From assembly GCA_036267635.1 (NCBI GenBank), contig DATAVR010000033.1, positions 1 to 64,000 on the forward strand: a stretch of 64,000 nt of DNA. The letters run 5' to 3'. Positions 31,005 to 38,843 of this stretch are shown here, piece by piece; positions within the stretch are counted from its first letter, which is position 1; each line of letters opens with the position of its first letter. The position numbers and the translations under genes were made by a program. The notes beneath the pieces are model-generated. The model did no database searches, was not told the DNA's origin, and saw nothing but the letters and a program-made list of their open reading frames with translations. The stretch is from JADGRB01 sp036267635 (GTDB taxonomy: Bacteria > Myxococcota_A > Polyangia > Fen-1088).

Positions 31005-32396
31005 CTACGGGATGGAGACGATCGTGTCGCTGAACAGTTGATCGGAGCTGTCGGCGTCCTTGCAGGCGTCGCCGTCGATCTCATGGTCACCTTGATCGAA
31101 GAGGATCTGGACGTCGCGCGTGCCGGGGTAGGGGATGATCGCCTCCGGTGCCGAGTCCGACGGCGCGTCGGTGATCTCCTGAACGACCACCGGGAGGTCG
31201 GAGGAGGCGCCGGACCATTCGTAGAGTCGAAACGGACCCGCCGAGTCGTCTTGCGGGCCGGCCAGGAAGAGCACCGCCCCGACGACGGGCGACCAGGTCA
31301 TGCCACGGATGCCGAGACCGCCGAGGTCCAGCAGCGTCGCCTCGCCGAACTGCGCGGTGGCGCCGGAGAGCACGGCGTCGGCGTTGAGGAGCGAGACGAC
31401 GATGGCAGCTCCGTCCTGCGTCGGATTGCGAAACCCAATCAGAAGCTGGTTGGGCCGCGACGACGTGGGCGCCGAGGTGAGACCCTCGATGTTGGTGCCG
31501 TCGAGCTTGGGCGCGAGATCGGCGTCGGTCGTCTTGCCGAGGTTCGAGGCGGCGGTCAGCGTCGCGATGACCGCCGCGTCGGGGGTGGCCCAGTTGGCCG
31601 CCACCAGCATCTGGTCGAGCAGCGTCGAGCTGTAGCCGGGCACCGTCAAGCTGACGTTCGGGCTCGTGCCGGCGAGGTCCATCGCGAAAAAACGGTAGCG
31701 CGAGCGCTCCAGCTTGCCGTCCTTGTCGCGGCCGTGGGAGCCGATCACGTAGAGGCGATTGCCGACGCGGGTCATGTCTTCCAGATCCGCCTCGTCGCCG
31801 CTGTCGAGGCCGATCTCGCTGCTGACGTCGATTGTCTGGAGAGGGTTGCCGGCCGCGCCCCGGGTGTAGAGCCGCATTCCCTGCGTCTCGTCGTTGCCGT
31901 CGAGGAAATGGGTGGCGTCGACCATGACTCCCAGCGAGCCGTCGCAGGTCTGCCGGTAGCTGCCGGGCGTCGGGCCGAGCATCGCGCCACCGCCACCGGC
32001 CGCGCCGTTCGTCCCCGCGGCGCCCCGGCCACCGCCACCGCCCGCGCCCGCGGTACCCTTTGTCCCTGCGGCGCCCGTGCCTGCGGCACCCGTGGTCCCG
32101 GCGGCCCCCGTTCTGCCAGCGGCACCGGTCGCTCCCGCCGCGCCAGCTCTGCCACCAACCGAAGCGCCGGCCGCGCCCGTGGCGCCGCCCGCCGCGCCGC
32201 CAGCGCCGAGCGTGTTGCTTCCCCCGCGCCCGCCCATGGCGGTGGACGCCCCGCTGCCCGTTGCTCCACCACCTCCGCCGGTCGCTGCGGCGCCGCCCCC
32301 GACGTTCGACGAGCCGCCCGCGCTCATCTCGCACCCGAGCGCGACGGTCAGCGAGAGGGCGATCGGGAGCAGGCTGAGGCGGCGCGCGCGATTCAT
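31005..32396 (-). CDS. Gly-stalk lipoprotein with DUF3616 domain
   Basis: About 463 residues from ATG 32396. Lipobox ALGC (Cys22) is followed by a spacer of GAAG/GTTG type to about residue 135. The C-terminal part matches DUF3616: GNDETQGMRLYTRGAAG, DEADLEDMTRVGNRLYVIGSHGRDKDGKLERSR, NIEGLTSAP and GLGIRGMTWSP. DUF3616 domains look like beta-propellers of unknown function; the ExDLED and GSHGR strings are its best marks. It converges on the ogt gene with a six-base gap. Displayed at the outer membrane, by the lipobox. Earlier starts in this frame are shadow. Confidence 0.76.
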   Translation of the reverse strand: MNRARRLSLLPIALSLTVALGCEMSAGGSSNVGGGAAATGGGGGATGSGASTAMGGRGGSNTLGAGGAAGGATGAAGASVGGRAGAAGATGAAGRTGAAGTTGAAGTGAAGTKGTAGAGGGGGRGAAGTNGAAGGGGAMLGPTPGSYRQTCDGSLGVMVDATHFLDGNDETQGMRLYTRGAAGNPLQTIDVSSEIGLDSGDEADLEDMTRVGNRLYVIGSHGRDKDGKLERSRYRFFAMDLAGTSPNVSLTVPGYSSTLLDQMLVAANWATPDAAVIATLTAASNLGKTTDADLAPKLDGTNIEGLTSAPTSSRPNQLLIGFRNPTQDGAAIVVSLLNADAVLSGATAQFGEATLLDLGGLGIRGMTWSPVVGAVLFLAGPQDDSAGPFRLYEWSGASSDLPVVVQEITDAPSDSAPEAIIPYPGTRDVQILFDQGDHEIDGDACKDADSSDQLFSDTIVSIP

Positions 32397-32550
32397 GGCG
32401 TCGTCGGACCTGACGTTGGTTGTCTGCGACGAGCTCGACGGCTCACCCCGCGCGCGCCGGCCGTTCCCGGCTGGTAACTGCCGCCCGCTGGCTTGCGGCG
32501 TTGAGGCGGGCATCGCGCTTGCTGTTGTTCGAACCGAGGATCGGAACGGG

Positions 32551-34032
32551 ATGATCGGCCGCGGGAGAACATTGCTGGTGTTGTCGGCCGTGCTCGTGGG
32601 GTGCGGCTCCAAGGGGGCGCCGGTCGACGCCGGCGCGCGGCCGTCGGGCGCGGGCGGCGCGCTCGGCGTGGGCGGGGGAGGCGCCGGCGCCCCGGCGACC
32701 GGGGTGGGCGGGACCAGCGGCGATGGGGCCGTTGCCGTCGGCGGCGGGCCGCCCTGCTCCGATCTCTTCGATCAGAGTCAGCTCCGCACCTACGAGATCG
32801 ACATCGATCCGACCGAGTGGCAGAGCGTGATGACCGAGTTCCAGAACGTGACCACGCTGGTCGCACAGGGGAACGACTTCGTGGCCCGCCACCCGGTCGT
32901 CTTCCACCTGGGGAGCGAGACCGTCAGCGACGCCACGCTGAAGCTGCACGGGCAGTCGTCCTGGGCGCAGGCGGCGATGCTCGACGGTGACAGGGCCAAG
33001 ATTCAGTTCGACATCTCGTTTCACCAGAGCGATCCGAACGGGAAATTCCACGGGATCGAAAAGCTGGTGTTCGACATGCCGCGCAGCGACTGGACCTTCA
33101 TGCACGATCGGCTGGCGCACGCCTGGCTTCGCCAGGTCGGGATCGCCGCCGGCTGCGCCGCCAACGCGCGCGTGGAGATCAACGGCAGCTACTACGGGAT
33201 GTTCGTCGCCGAGGAGAACACCAACAAGCGGGTCATCGCGGAGTTCTTTCCCGGCAACCCGAGCGGGGGCCTCTGGAAGGGGGGCGTCCAGCCCGAGACC
33301 GCGTCGACCCTCCAGACGCAAAACGTCAGCCGGAGGACGGCGTTCGCGCAGGCGACCGATCTGGCCAGCCTCTCGGCGATCGTCGACCTTCAATCGTCGG
33401 TGGTGGAGTGGGCCAGCGAGGCGCTGCTCAACAACGCCGACGGGACCTACGGCGGGACGCACAACTTCTACATCTACGATCAGGGGGCGGCGGGGTTCGT
33501 CTACCTGCCCAACGACACCGACTCGACCTTCGACTGGCTGAGCCTGTTCGACCTCACGCCCGCCGACGACCACCCGATCTACTGGTGGGCGAACCGCGCG
33601 CCGCCGGCGCCGCAGCCGGGGGTGGTCTGGCTGGCGGCGATGAACGATCCCGGCTGGCGGAGCAAGTACGTCGACGCGATCGCCACCCAGCTCGCAGCGT
33701 GGAACGTCCAGGAGATTCAGGGCTGGATCGACAGCTGGTCGCAGCAGATCGCGGCCGACGTGGCGGCCGATCCCCACACCTGGGCCACGCCGGCGCAGTT
33801 CCAGATGGCGGTGAGCACCGCGCACGACGTCGTGGCCGAACGGGCGCAGTATCTTCAGAGCTTCGTCGACTGCGAGCGCAACGGCACCGGGGCCGACCAG
33901 GACGGCGACGGTTACAAGTGGTGCGAAGACTGCAACGACAGCGACGCCGCCGTGCACCCGGGCGCGACCGAGATCTGCGGCAACGGGATCGACGACAACT
34001 GCAACGGCGTCGTGGACGAGGGCTGCCACTGA
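32551..34032 (+). CDS. CotH-kinase-like lipoprotein with MopE-type metal-binding tail
   Basis: The 493-residue product has lipobox LVGC (Cys18), a short Gly spacer, then a CotH-like kinase fold: LKLHGQSSW, KLVFDMPRSDWTFMHDRLAHAWLRQVG, NGSYYGMFVAEENTNKRVIAEFF and the metal site LPNDTDSTFDW. CotH proteins are atypical kinases that phosphorylate spore-coat or surface proteins. The last 45 residues form the putative metal-binding motif (DQDGDGYKWCEDC, NDSDAAVHPGATEICGNGIDDNC) seen in MopE-like proteins. It may phosphorylate surface or spore proteins. It is divergent from the DUF3616 gene. Confidence 0.76.
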   Translation: MIGRGRTLLVLSAVLVGCGSKGAPVDAGARPSGAGGALGVGGGGAGAPATGVGGTSGDGAVAVGGGPPCSDLFDQSQLRTYEIDIDPTEWQSVMTEFQNVTTLVAQGNDFVARHPVVFHLGSETVSDATLKLHGQSSWAQAAMLDGDRAKIQFDISFHQSDPNGKFHGIEKLVFDMPRSDWTFMHDRLAHAWLRQVGIAAGCAANARVEINGSYYGMFVAEENTNKRVIAEFFPGNPSGGLWKGGVQPETASTLQTQNVSRRTAFAQATDLASLSAIVDLQSSVVEWASEALLNNADGTYGGTHNFYIYDQGAAGFVYLPNDTDSTFDWLSLFDLTPADDHPIYWWANRAPPAPQPGVVWLAAMNDPGWRSKYVDAIATQLAAWNVQEIQGWIDSWSQQIAADVAADPHTWATPAQFQMAVSTAHDVVAERAQYLQSFVDCERNGTGADQDGDGYKWCEDCNDSDAAVHPGATEICGNGIDDNCNGVVDEGCH

Positions 34033-34126
34033 GATCGCTCATCGCGGGGGCGCCGTAGGGAAGGTCCCTCAACTTGGTTTCGGCGCTTCCCTCGTCCGCC
34101 GGACGCCTCACGATGGAGCCACCGCC

Positions 34127-34951
34127 GTGTTGCTCCTCGCGACCGTTCTCGGCGCCGCTCTCCTGGTCGTCGATCCGACGCAGCTGCCGGCGCAAGCTCC
34201 GGCACAAGAATTTGCGGGTGGCCCCGAGGACGCGGAGACGGCGAAGGAGCCGGAGGGGGGCGCCGGCGTCAGTCCGGTCGAGCTCATTCCGCGGGTCGAG
34301 CTCCGACAGGCGTTCACCAAGCTCGAGGGTGGCGTGTCGATCCACGACACCACCGCCGAGATCGACATCCAGTTTCTCCGTCGGATCCTGCTGCGCTACC
34401 AGGTCCCTGCGCGCCTGATGGAGACGCCCGCCGGCCAGGTTTCCGGCATCGGAGATGTCCAGGTCAGCCTCATCGGCATCATCGCTTCCAATGCCCGCGC
34501 GGTGGGGGCGCTGATTGCGGGGACCGTGCTCGACACGGCCACCCAGCCGACGCTGGGGGCCGGCAAGCAGCAGCTGGTGCTCGGCGCCGGGGCGGCCTTC
34601 AAGCCCTATCGCTGGTGGCTCGCCTACGGCGTCGCCCAGGAACAATTCTCTGTCGGCGGCAACAGCGCGCGGCCCGACGTCAATGAGCTGGCCACCGATA
34701 TCGGCAGCATTCTGTTCGGAAAGCAATACAACTGGCTCAAGCTCGACGTCAACACGACCGTCGATTTTCCGGGCAACACCGTCGGGCGCCTCTACGGCCT
34801 CGGCGAGGTGGGGAGCCTGGTGGTCGGTCGGGTGGGCCTCTTCGCCAGGGCCGGCACGCAGCTGGTCGGCCCGCGCCTGGTCGACTATCAGATGGTGGCG
34901 GGCGTCCGATATCTCTTCAGGCTCGAGACCTCGCGGCCCAAGCCCAAGTGA
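34127..34951 (+). CDS. Exported outer-membrane-like beta-barrel protein
   Basis: GTG 34127 gives a signal peptide (LLLATVLGAALLVV) followed by about 240 residues of alternating strands ending in LVDYQMVAGVRYLFRL, the kind of amphipathic pattern seen in small transporters or 'porin' barrels (e.g. phenol-degradation MetA-like). The start of the mature part is acidic (AGGPEDAETAKEPEGG). No catalytic motif is recognisable. The end overlaps the 3' end of the opposite-strand gene by 64 bases. Start choice is uncertain; there is no clear ribosome-binding site. Confidence 0.55.
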   Translation: MLLLATVLGAALLVVDPTQLPAQAPAQEFAGGPEDAETAKEPEGGAGVSPVELIPRVELRQAFTKLEGGVSIHDTTAEIDIQFLRRILLRYQVPARLMETPAGQVSGIGDVQVSLIGIIASNARAVGALIAGTVLDTATQPTLGAGKQQLVLGAGAAFKPYRWWLAYGVAQEQFSVGGNSARPDVNELATDIGSILFGKQYNWLKLDVNTTVDFPGNTVGRLYGLGEVGSLVVGRVGLFARAGTQLVGPRLVDYQMVAGVRYLFRLETSRPKPK

Positions 34952-35628
34952 TCGCCGGCCGGCCGCGCCAGCCACAGGATGTGGCGCCGGCGCGTGCCGT
35001 CGCCCGCCAGCACGCGCTTGGTGCGCGCCTCGAAGCGGGCCTGGCGCAGCCGGGCGGTGAAGCGCGCGTCCTGAAAGGTCGACCAGACGGCGAGCACGCC
35101 TTTATCGCGGAGCGCGCGCCGGGCGAGCGCCAGGCCGTCCGGAGAATAGAGCCGCCGGTTCTTGAACGTCGACAGCGCCGTGGGACCGTTGTCGACGTCG
35201 AGCAGGATGGCGTCGTAGCGATCAGGCGACGCCTCGATCGCGTCGGCCACGTCGCCTTGGATGACCGAGAGGCGCCGGTCTGCCAGCGGCATCCGCGCCA
35301 GCTGCCCGAGGAGCGCGGGGTCGCGGTTCCAGCCGATCACCTCGGCGACCGCTTCGACCACCACCAGCTCGGCGTCGGGGGCGAGAGCGTCGAGCGCGGC
35401 GCGCGCGGTGAATCCCATGCCCAGGCCGCCGACCAAAACCCGGGCGCCGGATTTTCCGGCCAGCGCCGCGCAGCCGTGGACCGCCAGCTTCTCTTCCGAG
35501 CCGTGGCTGTTGCTGTGCATCAGCTCCTGGCCGTCGACGCGCAAGGCGAACCTGTCGCCGAGCCGACAGAGAGTCAGCTCGCTGCCGTCGCTGGTGAGCG
35601 CGCGCTCGAGGGTCTGCCAGGGCGGCAT
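34888..35628 (-). CDS. Spermidine-synthase-like class I methyltransferase fold protein
   Basis: The 246-residue protein has the Rossmann motif VLVGGLGMGFTARAALDAL (about residues 70-88), an acidic second-strand residue (VVVEAVAEVIGWNR) and a DAILLDVDNGP strand, the pattern of spermidine-synthase-like proteins (SpeE superfamily). In true SpeE the aspartates bind putrescine; here only DVDNGP is visible, so the substrate is uncertain. It lies five bases after the stop of a 271-residue hypothetical gene on the same strand, so the pair is an operon. Its 3' end overlaps the convergent barrel gene. Confidence 0.72.
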   Translation of the reverse strand: MPPWQTLERALTSDGSELTLCRLGDRFALRVDGQELMHSNSHGSEEKLAVHGCAALAGKSGARVLVGGLGMGFTARAALDALAPDAELVVVEAVAEVIGWNRDPALLGQLARMPLADRRLSVIQGDVADAIEASPDRYDAILLDVDNGPTALSTFKNRRLYSPDGLALARRALRDKGVLAVWSTFQDARFTARLRQARFEARTKRVLAGDGTRRRHILWLARPAGDHLGLGREVSSLKRYRTPATI

Positions 35629-35633
35629 CGCGG

Positions 35634-36449
35634 TCAGCCGCCCGCCGGTCGGGCCAGGGCCGGTTCGAGCCAGTGCTGGTCGAGCCAGTCGAGCGACACC
35701 GGCGCCTCCCGCAACGTTTGATCGAGCCCGCTCACGATCGGGTCCGGCCCGGGCGTGCGGGCGGCGTAGGCCCGGGCGTAGAGGATCCAGTTCGAGAGCT
35801 GGTAGTGGTGCAGGAGCGGCGCGAACCGCCGGTCGCAAAGACCGCCGAGCGCAGCTTGCGCGGCGGTCGCCGTGTGGCAGGCGACGAGCGCGCCGGCCGC
35901 GTCGAACAGCAACGCCCGCAGATCCTCGAAGGCGCGCTCCGGCGCGCGGGCGACCTCTTCGAGCAGCGCCTGGAAGGCAGTTTCGGACAGCCCCGCGTCG
36001 CCGGCGCACTCCGCCATCAGCGGCACCTGCGTGGCGATGAAGTCGGAGTCGGGGAAGTGGGGCAGCAGCCGGCCGACCAAGTAGAGATCGAACGCGCTGG
36101 CGATCGACTCGGCGAAGAAGAGCGCCGGGGCGCTGGGCGCCGTTCGGGGAACGGCCGCGCGGCGCGCGAGCTCGCCCGAGGCCAGCTCGTGCCAGCCGAC
36201 GTGCGCGACCACGTCGGCCGGAATGTGGTCGTCGCAAAGCAGGTCGGCGCCCGCTTCGGCGTTCCAGTAGGTGAGGTTGAGGAAGAGCGCGCGATCCCAG
36301 CTGACCTGCCGCCCCTCGCTCGGGATCAGGAAGCGGTGAGCGGAGCGCCGCACGAACGTCTCCAAACGCTGATAGATCGCCACCCCCATCATGGAGGGAC
36401 GATCATCGATGGTCAGCTCGTCGAGCGTCGCCGGGCGAAACTGCGTCAT
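35634..36449 (-). CDS. Hypothetical protein upstream of the SpeE-like gene
   Basis: The 271-residue product starts MTQFRPATLDELTIDD, has no signal peptide, and is helical with a conserved-looking HVGWHELASGELA segment, FFAESIASAFDLYLVGRLLPHFP and DWLDQHWLEP near the end. The H-x3-H of HVGWH plus E of AESIAS could bind a metal, which is only a guess. It overlaps nothing and is followed after 5 bases by the spermidine-synthase-like gene, so a shared pathway is likely. Not recognised. Confidence 0.6.
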   Translation of the reverse strand: MTQFRPATLDELTIDDRPSMMGVAIYQRLETFVRRSAHRFLIPSEGRQVSWDRALFLNLTYWNAEAGADLLCDDHIPADVVAHVGWHELASGELARRAAVPRTAPSAPALFFAESIASAFDLYLVGRLLPHFPDSDFIATQVPLMAECAGDAGLSETAFQALLEEVARAPERAFEDLRALLFDAAGALVACHTATAAQAALGGLCDRRFAPLLHHYQLSNWILYARAYAARTPGPDPIVSGLDQTLREAPVSLDWLDQHWLEPALARPAGG

Positions 36450-36483
36450 GGTGCGCGCGGCGCGCGAGGGCGCGAGGGGGAGC

Positions 36484-36669
36484 TCAGCTCTCCGGCTTGG
36501 CGCGGCCGCGCGGGTTCCCCTGCATCGGACGGGAGGCCGCCCAATTGGAGCGCGGCTTGCGCGGGCGGGCGGCGGGCGTGCTCGCGGGTCCCTTCAATTT
36601 TCTCTCGGCCTCTTCGCGCGCCGCTTGCTGAGCGACGATCGCCGCTCGTTTCTCGTCACCAGTCGCCAT
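36484..36669 (-). CDS. Small basic hypothetical protein
   Basis: From ATG 36669 the product is 61 residues: a charged helix (ATGDEKRAAIVAQQAAREEAERKL) followed by a Pro/Arg/Lys-rich, probably disordered tail (PRKPRSNWAA). It is 34 bases upstream of the 271-residue gene on the same strand. No family is recognised. Base composition matches its neighbours. Confidence 0.5.
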   Translation of the reverse strand: MATGDEKRAAIVAQQAAREEAERKLKGPASTPAARPRKPRSNWAASRPMQGNPRGRAKPES

Positions 36670-36798
36670 GGGGGCGAACCCTAGCACGGTCTTGGCCGGA
36701 CGCCGCGCTTGACTCGGCCGTCAAGATCCGTAATCTGCGGCGTCTTCTGCGGCGTGTGGTCGTGGGAGTTACAGAAAGCGCTTGCGGGAGAGACAAAA

Positions 36799-36999
36799 AT
36801 GGCAACTGGCAAAGTCAAGTGGTTCAACGACGCGAAGGGATTCGGGTTCATCGTTCGTGAGGACGGACCGGACCTGTTCGTTCACCACACCGCCATCGTC
36901 GCGGAGGGTTTTCGGTCGTTGGCCGAGGGCCAGCAGGTCGAGTTCGACGTCACCGAGGGCCCCAAGGGCCTGCAGGCGACGAACGTCCGGCTCGCCTGA
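36799..36999 (+). CDS. Cold-shock domain protein (CspA family)
   Basis: The 66-residue product begins MATGKVKWFNDAKGFGFI and has both RNA-binding motifs: KGFGFI (RNP1-like) and DLFVHH (RNP2-like). CspA-family proteins bind single-stranded nucleic acids and act as RNA chaperones. ATG 36799 is preceded by GGGAGAGACAAAA, giving a well-placed ribosome-binding site. About 100 untranslated bases lie upstream, as is common for cold-shock mRNAs; I cannot show a thermosensor structure. Length and sequence are typical. Confidence 0.95.
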   Translation: MATGKVKWFNDAKGFGFIVREDGPDLFVHHTAIVAEGFRSLAEGQQVEFDVTEGPKGLQATNVRLA

Positions 37000-37084
37000 C
37001 AATCGGGCTCCCGGCCTCAAAGTTCGCAACAAGTAGCTGCGCAGCCTTGCGCGGAGGCTCCCGACGGTGAATAACCTGAGAGCG

Positions 37085-37345
37085 ATGAGCTTCCGCGCCA
37101 TCAGCGCGCCCGTCATTAGCGAGAGCACCGTCCACCGGGTGGAGCGGGTTCCGGAGTGGCATACCTCGAACGAGGGTCCGCAGTGGCGGGCGCTCTGCGG
37201 CGCGCGCGTCGGCGAGGCACGCGGCGGGCGTCCGTTCGAGTTCGAGGTGGCGGTCGCGCTCGATCCCGAATCCTGGCGGCTGGCGGCCAACTGCCCCGCT
37301 TGCCAGGCGGCGACCGAGCGGCGCGAGCTCGGCGCCCTGGTCTAG
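37085..37345 (+). CDS. Small hypothetical protein with two Cys motifs
   Basis: From ATG 37085 (GTG 37067 is also in frame) the product is about 86 residues. It has an RALCGARVGEARGG loop and a C-terminal NCPACQAA; the three Cys could bind a zinc ion, a possible small zinc ribbon. There is no signal peptide. It lies alone, downstream of the cold-shock gene. Not recognised; both start and reality of the gene are less certain than for longer genes. Confidence 0.5.
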   Translation: MSFRAISAPVISESTVHRVERVPEWHTSNEGPQWRALCGARVGEARGGRPFEFEVAVALDPESWRLAANCPACQAATERRELGALV

Positions 37346-37448
37346 ACTGCCAGACTAGACTGCCAAGCTGGCGGCCGGCGGCCGCCGCGCGTGATGAAGA
37401 CGGTAGGAAGCTGTCCTTCTGTCGGTGTGAAAGTGTTATCAATCGGCC

Positions 37449-38843
37449 TTGGGTATCGGGTCCGGGGGAGGTAATACGACCGTAACCGTGGCCGCTGCGG
37501 CGGCGCGGGCCACCTCGGCCGGGCCGTCGACCGCGCTCGTCTGGCTGTTTCCGATGGCGGTGGGCGCTCCCCTCAGGCTCCAAGGGGAAGGCCCGGAGCT
37601 CACGATTGGAAGAGACGAGGCCTGCGACGTTCATCTGACGGGAAACGATGTCTCACGACGTCACGCCGTCTTGCGCAGGGGCCCTGAAGCAACCGGGGCG
37701 ACCATCGCCGATCTCGGGAGCCGCAATGGCGTTCGGGTCAACGGCCGGCTGGTCGCCGAGGCGCCGATCGGTCCGGGGGACGTCATCCGCCTCGGTGGTT
37801 GGGTGGGGATCGTGACCGAGAGCCCCGCGCCGTTCGAGGAGATCGCGCCGGGGCTGTGGGGCGGCGGGGCCCTCCAGGCGGCGCTCGCTCCCTTGCGCCA
37901 GGCGGCGGTGAGCGACCTGCCGATCGTGCTCGAGGGGGAGACCGGCTGCGGCAAGGAGGTGGTCTCCCGGGCCCTCCACCGCTGGAGCGGGCGCTCGGGG
38001 CCGCTCTGCGCCGTCAACTGCGCGGCGCTCCCCGAAGGTCTCGCGGAGGGCGAGCTGTTCGGATATCGCCGCGGCGCCTTCACCGGCGCCGATCGGGCCA
38101 GCCCCGGCTACTTTCGCGGCGCCGACGGCGGGACGCTGCTCCTCGACGAGGTCTCGGACCTGCCTCTCGCCCTGCAGGCGAAGCTGCTGCGCGTCCTCGA
38201 GGAGCGGGCCGTCCAGCCGCTCGGCGAGACCCAACCGGTGCCGATCGACGTGCGGGTCGTCGTGGCGGGCCAGCAGCCGCTGATGGAGGTGATGCGCGCG
38301 GGGCGGTTCCGCGCCGACCTGCTGGCGCGGCTCGACGGTCTCACCGTGCGCCTGCCGCCGCTGCGCGCGCGGCGCGAGGACGTCCTTCCGATGTTCGCGC
38401 GCCTGCTGGCAGCGCACGGCAAAGGCCAGCCGCCCGCCGTCGACGTCGAGCTGGCGGAGCGCCTCTGCCTGCACGACTGGCCTTTCAACGTCCGCGAGCT
38501 GGTGCTTCTCGCCAAGCGCCTGCTGACTCTGTACGGGAGTGAAGGCACGCTCCACGCCGGACACCTGCCCAAGCGGATCGTGGAGAGCGGGCTCGATCCC
38601 GCGGCCCCGGGCGCGGCCGGGAAGCCGGCCGATTCGACGCCGCCGACGTCGTCCGCGTCGCCGCGCCCGATCTCCGAGCCGGTCGAGCTCCCCGCGCTGG
38701 TGGTGGCGCTCCGCGCCTCGGGCGGAAACGTCGCGCGGGCGGCCTCCATCCTCGGGATCAGCCGCCAGCGCGCCTACCGTCTGATGGATGGTCAGTCGGT
38801 CGATCTCGAGGCCCTGCGCGGCGAGCCAGAGAAGGCGCCATGA
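37449..38843 (+). CDS. FHA-domain sigma-54-dependent transcriptional activator (bacterial enhancer-binding protein)
   Basis: The 464-residue protein has an N-terminal FHA domain (about 51-120: GRDEACDVHL, NDVSRRHAVL, DLGSRNGVRVNG), which binds phospho-threonine, then an AAA+ domain with Walker A GETGCGKE (163-170), the sigma-54 contact motif GAFTGA (209-214) and Walker B TLLLDEV (229-235). The C-terminal Fis-type helix-turn-helix is ASGGNVARAASILGISRQRAYRLM (about 424-447). It activates sigma-54 promoters, with the FHA domain sensing a kinase. Its stop overlaps the kinase start (38840). TTG 37449 is the longest start; GTG 37488 is an alternative. Confidence 0.9.
   Translation: MGIGSGGGNTTVTVAAAAARATSAGPSTALVWLFPMAVGAPLRLQGEGPELTIGRDEACDVHLTGNDVSRRHAVLRRGPEATGATIADLGSRNGVRVNGRLVAEAPIGPGDVIRLGGWVGIVTESPAPFEEIAPGLWGGGALQAALAPLRQAAVSDLPIVLEGETGCGKEVVSRALHRWSGRSGPLCAVNCAALPEGLAEGELFGYRRGAFTGADRASPGYFRGADGGTLLLDEVSDLPLALQAKLLRVLEERAVQPLGETQPVPIDVRVVVAGQQPLMEVMRAGRFRADLLARLDGLTVRLPPLRARREDVLPMFARLLAAHGKGQPPAVDVELAERLCLHDWPFNVRELVLLAKRLLTLYGSEGTLHAGHLPKRIVESGLDPAAPGAAGKPADSTPPTSSASPRPISEPVELPALVVALRASGGNVARAASILGISRQRAYRLMDGQSVDLEALRGEPEKAP

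Noticed and set aside
31005..32612. Longer reading of the DUF3616 gene to 32612
   Set aside because: The signal peptide and lipobox only make sense from ATG 32396; the extra codons lie in the divergent promoter region and over the CotH gene start.
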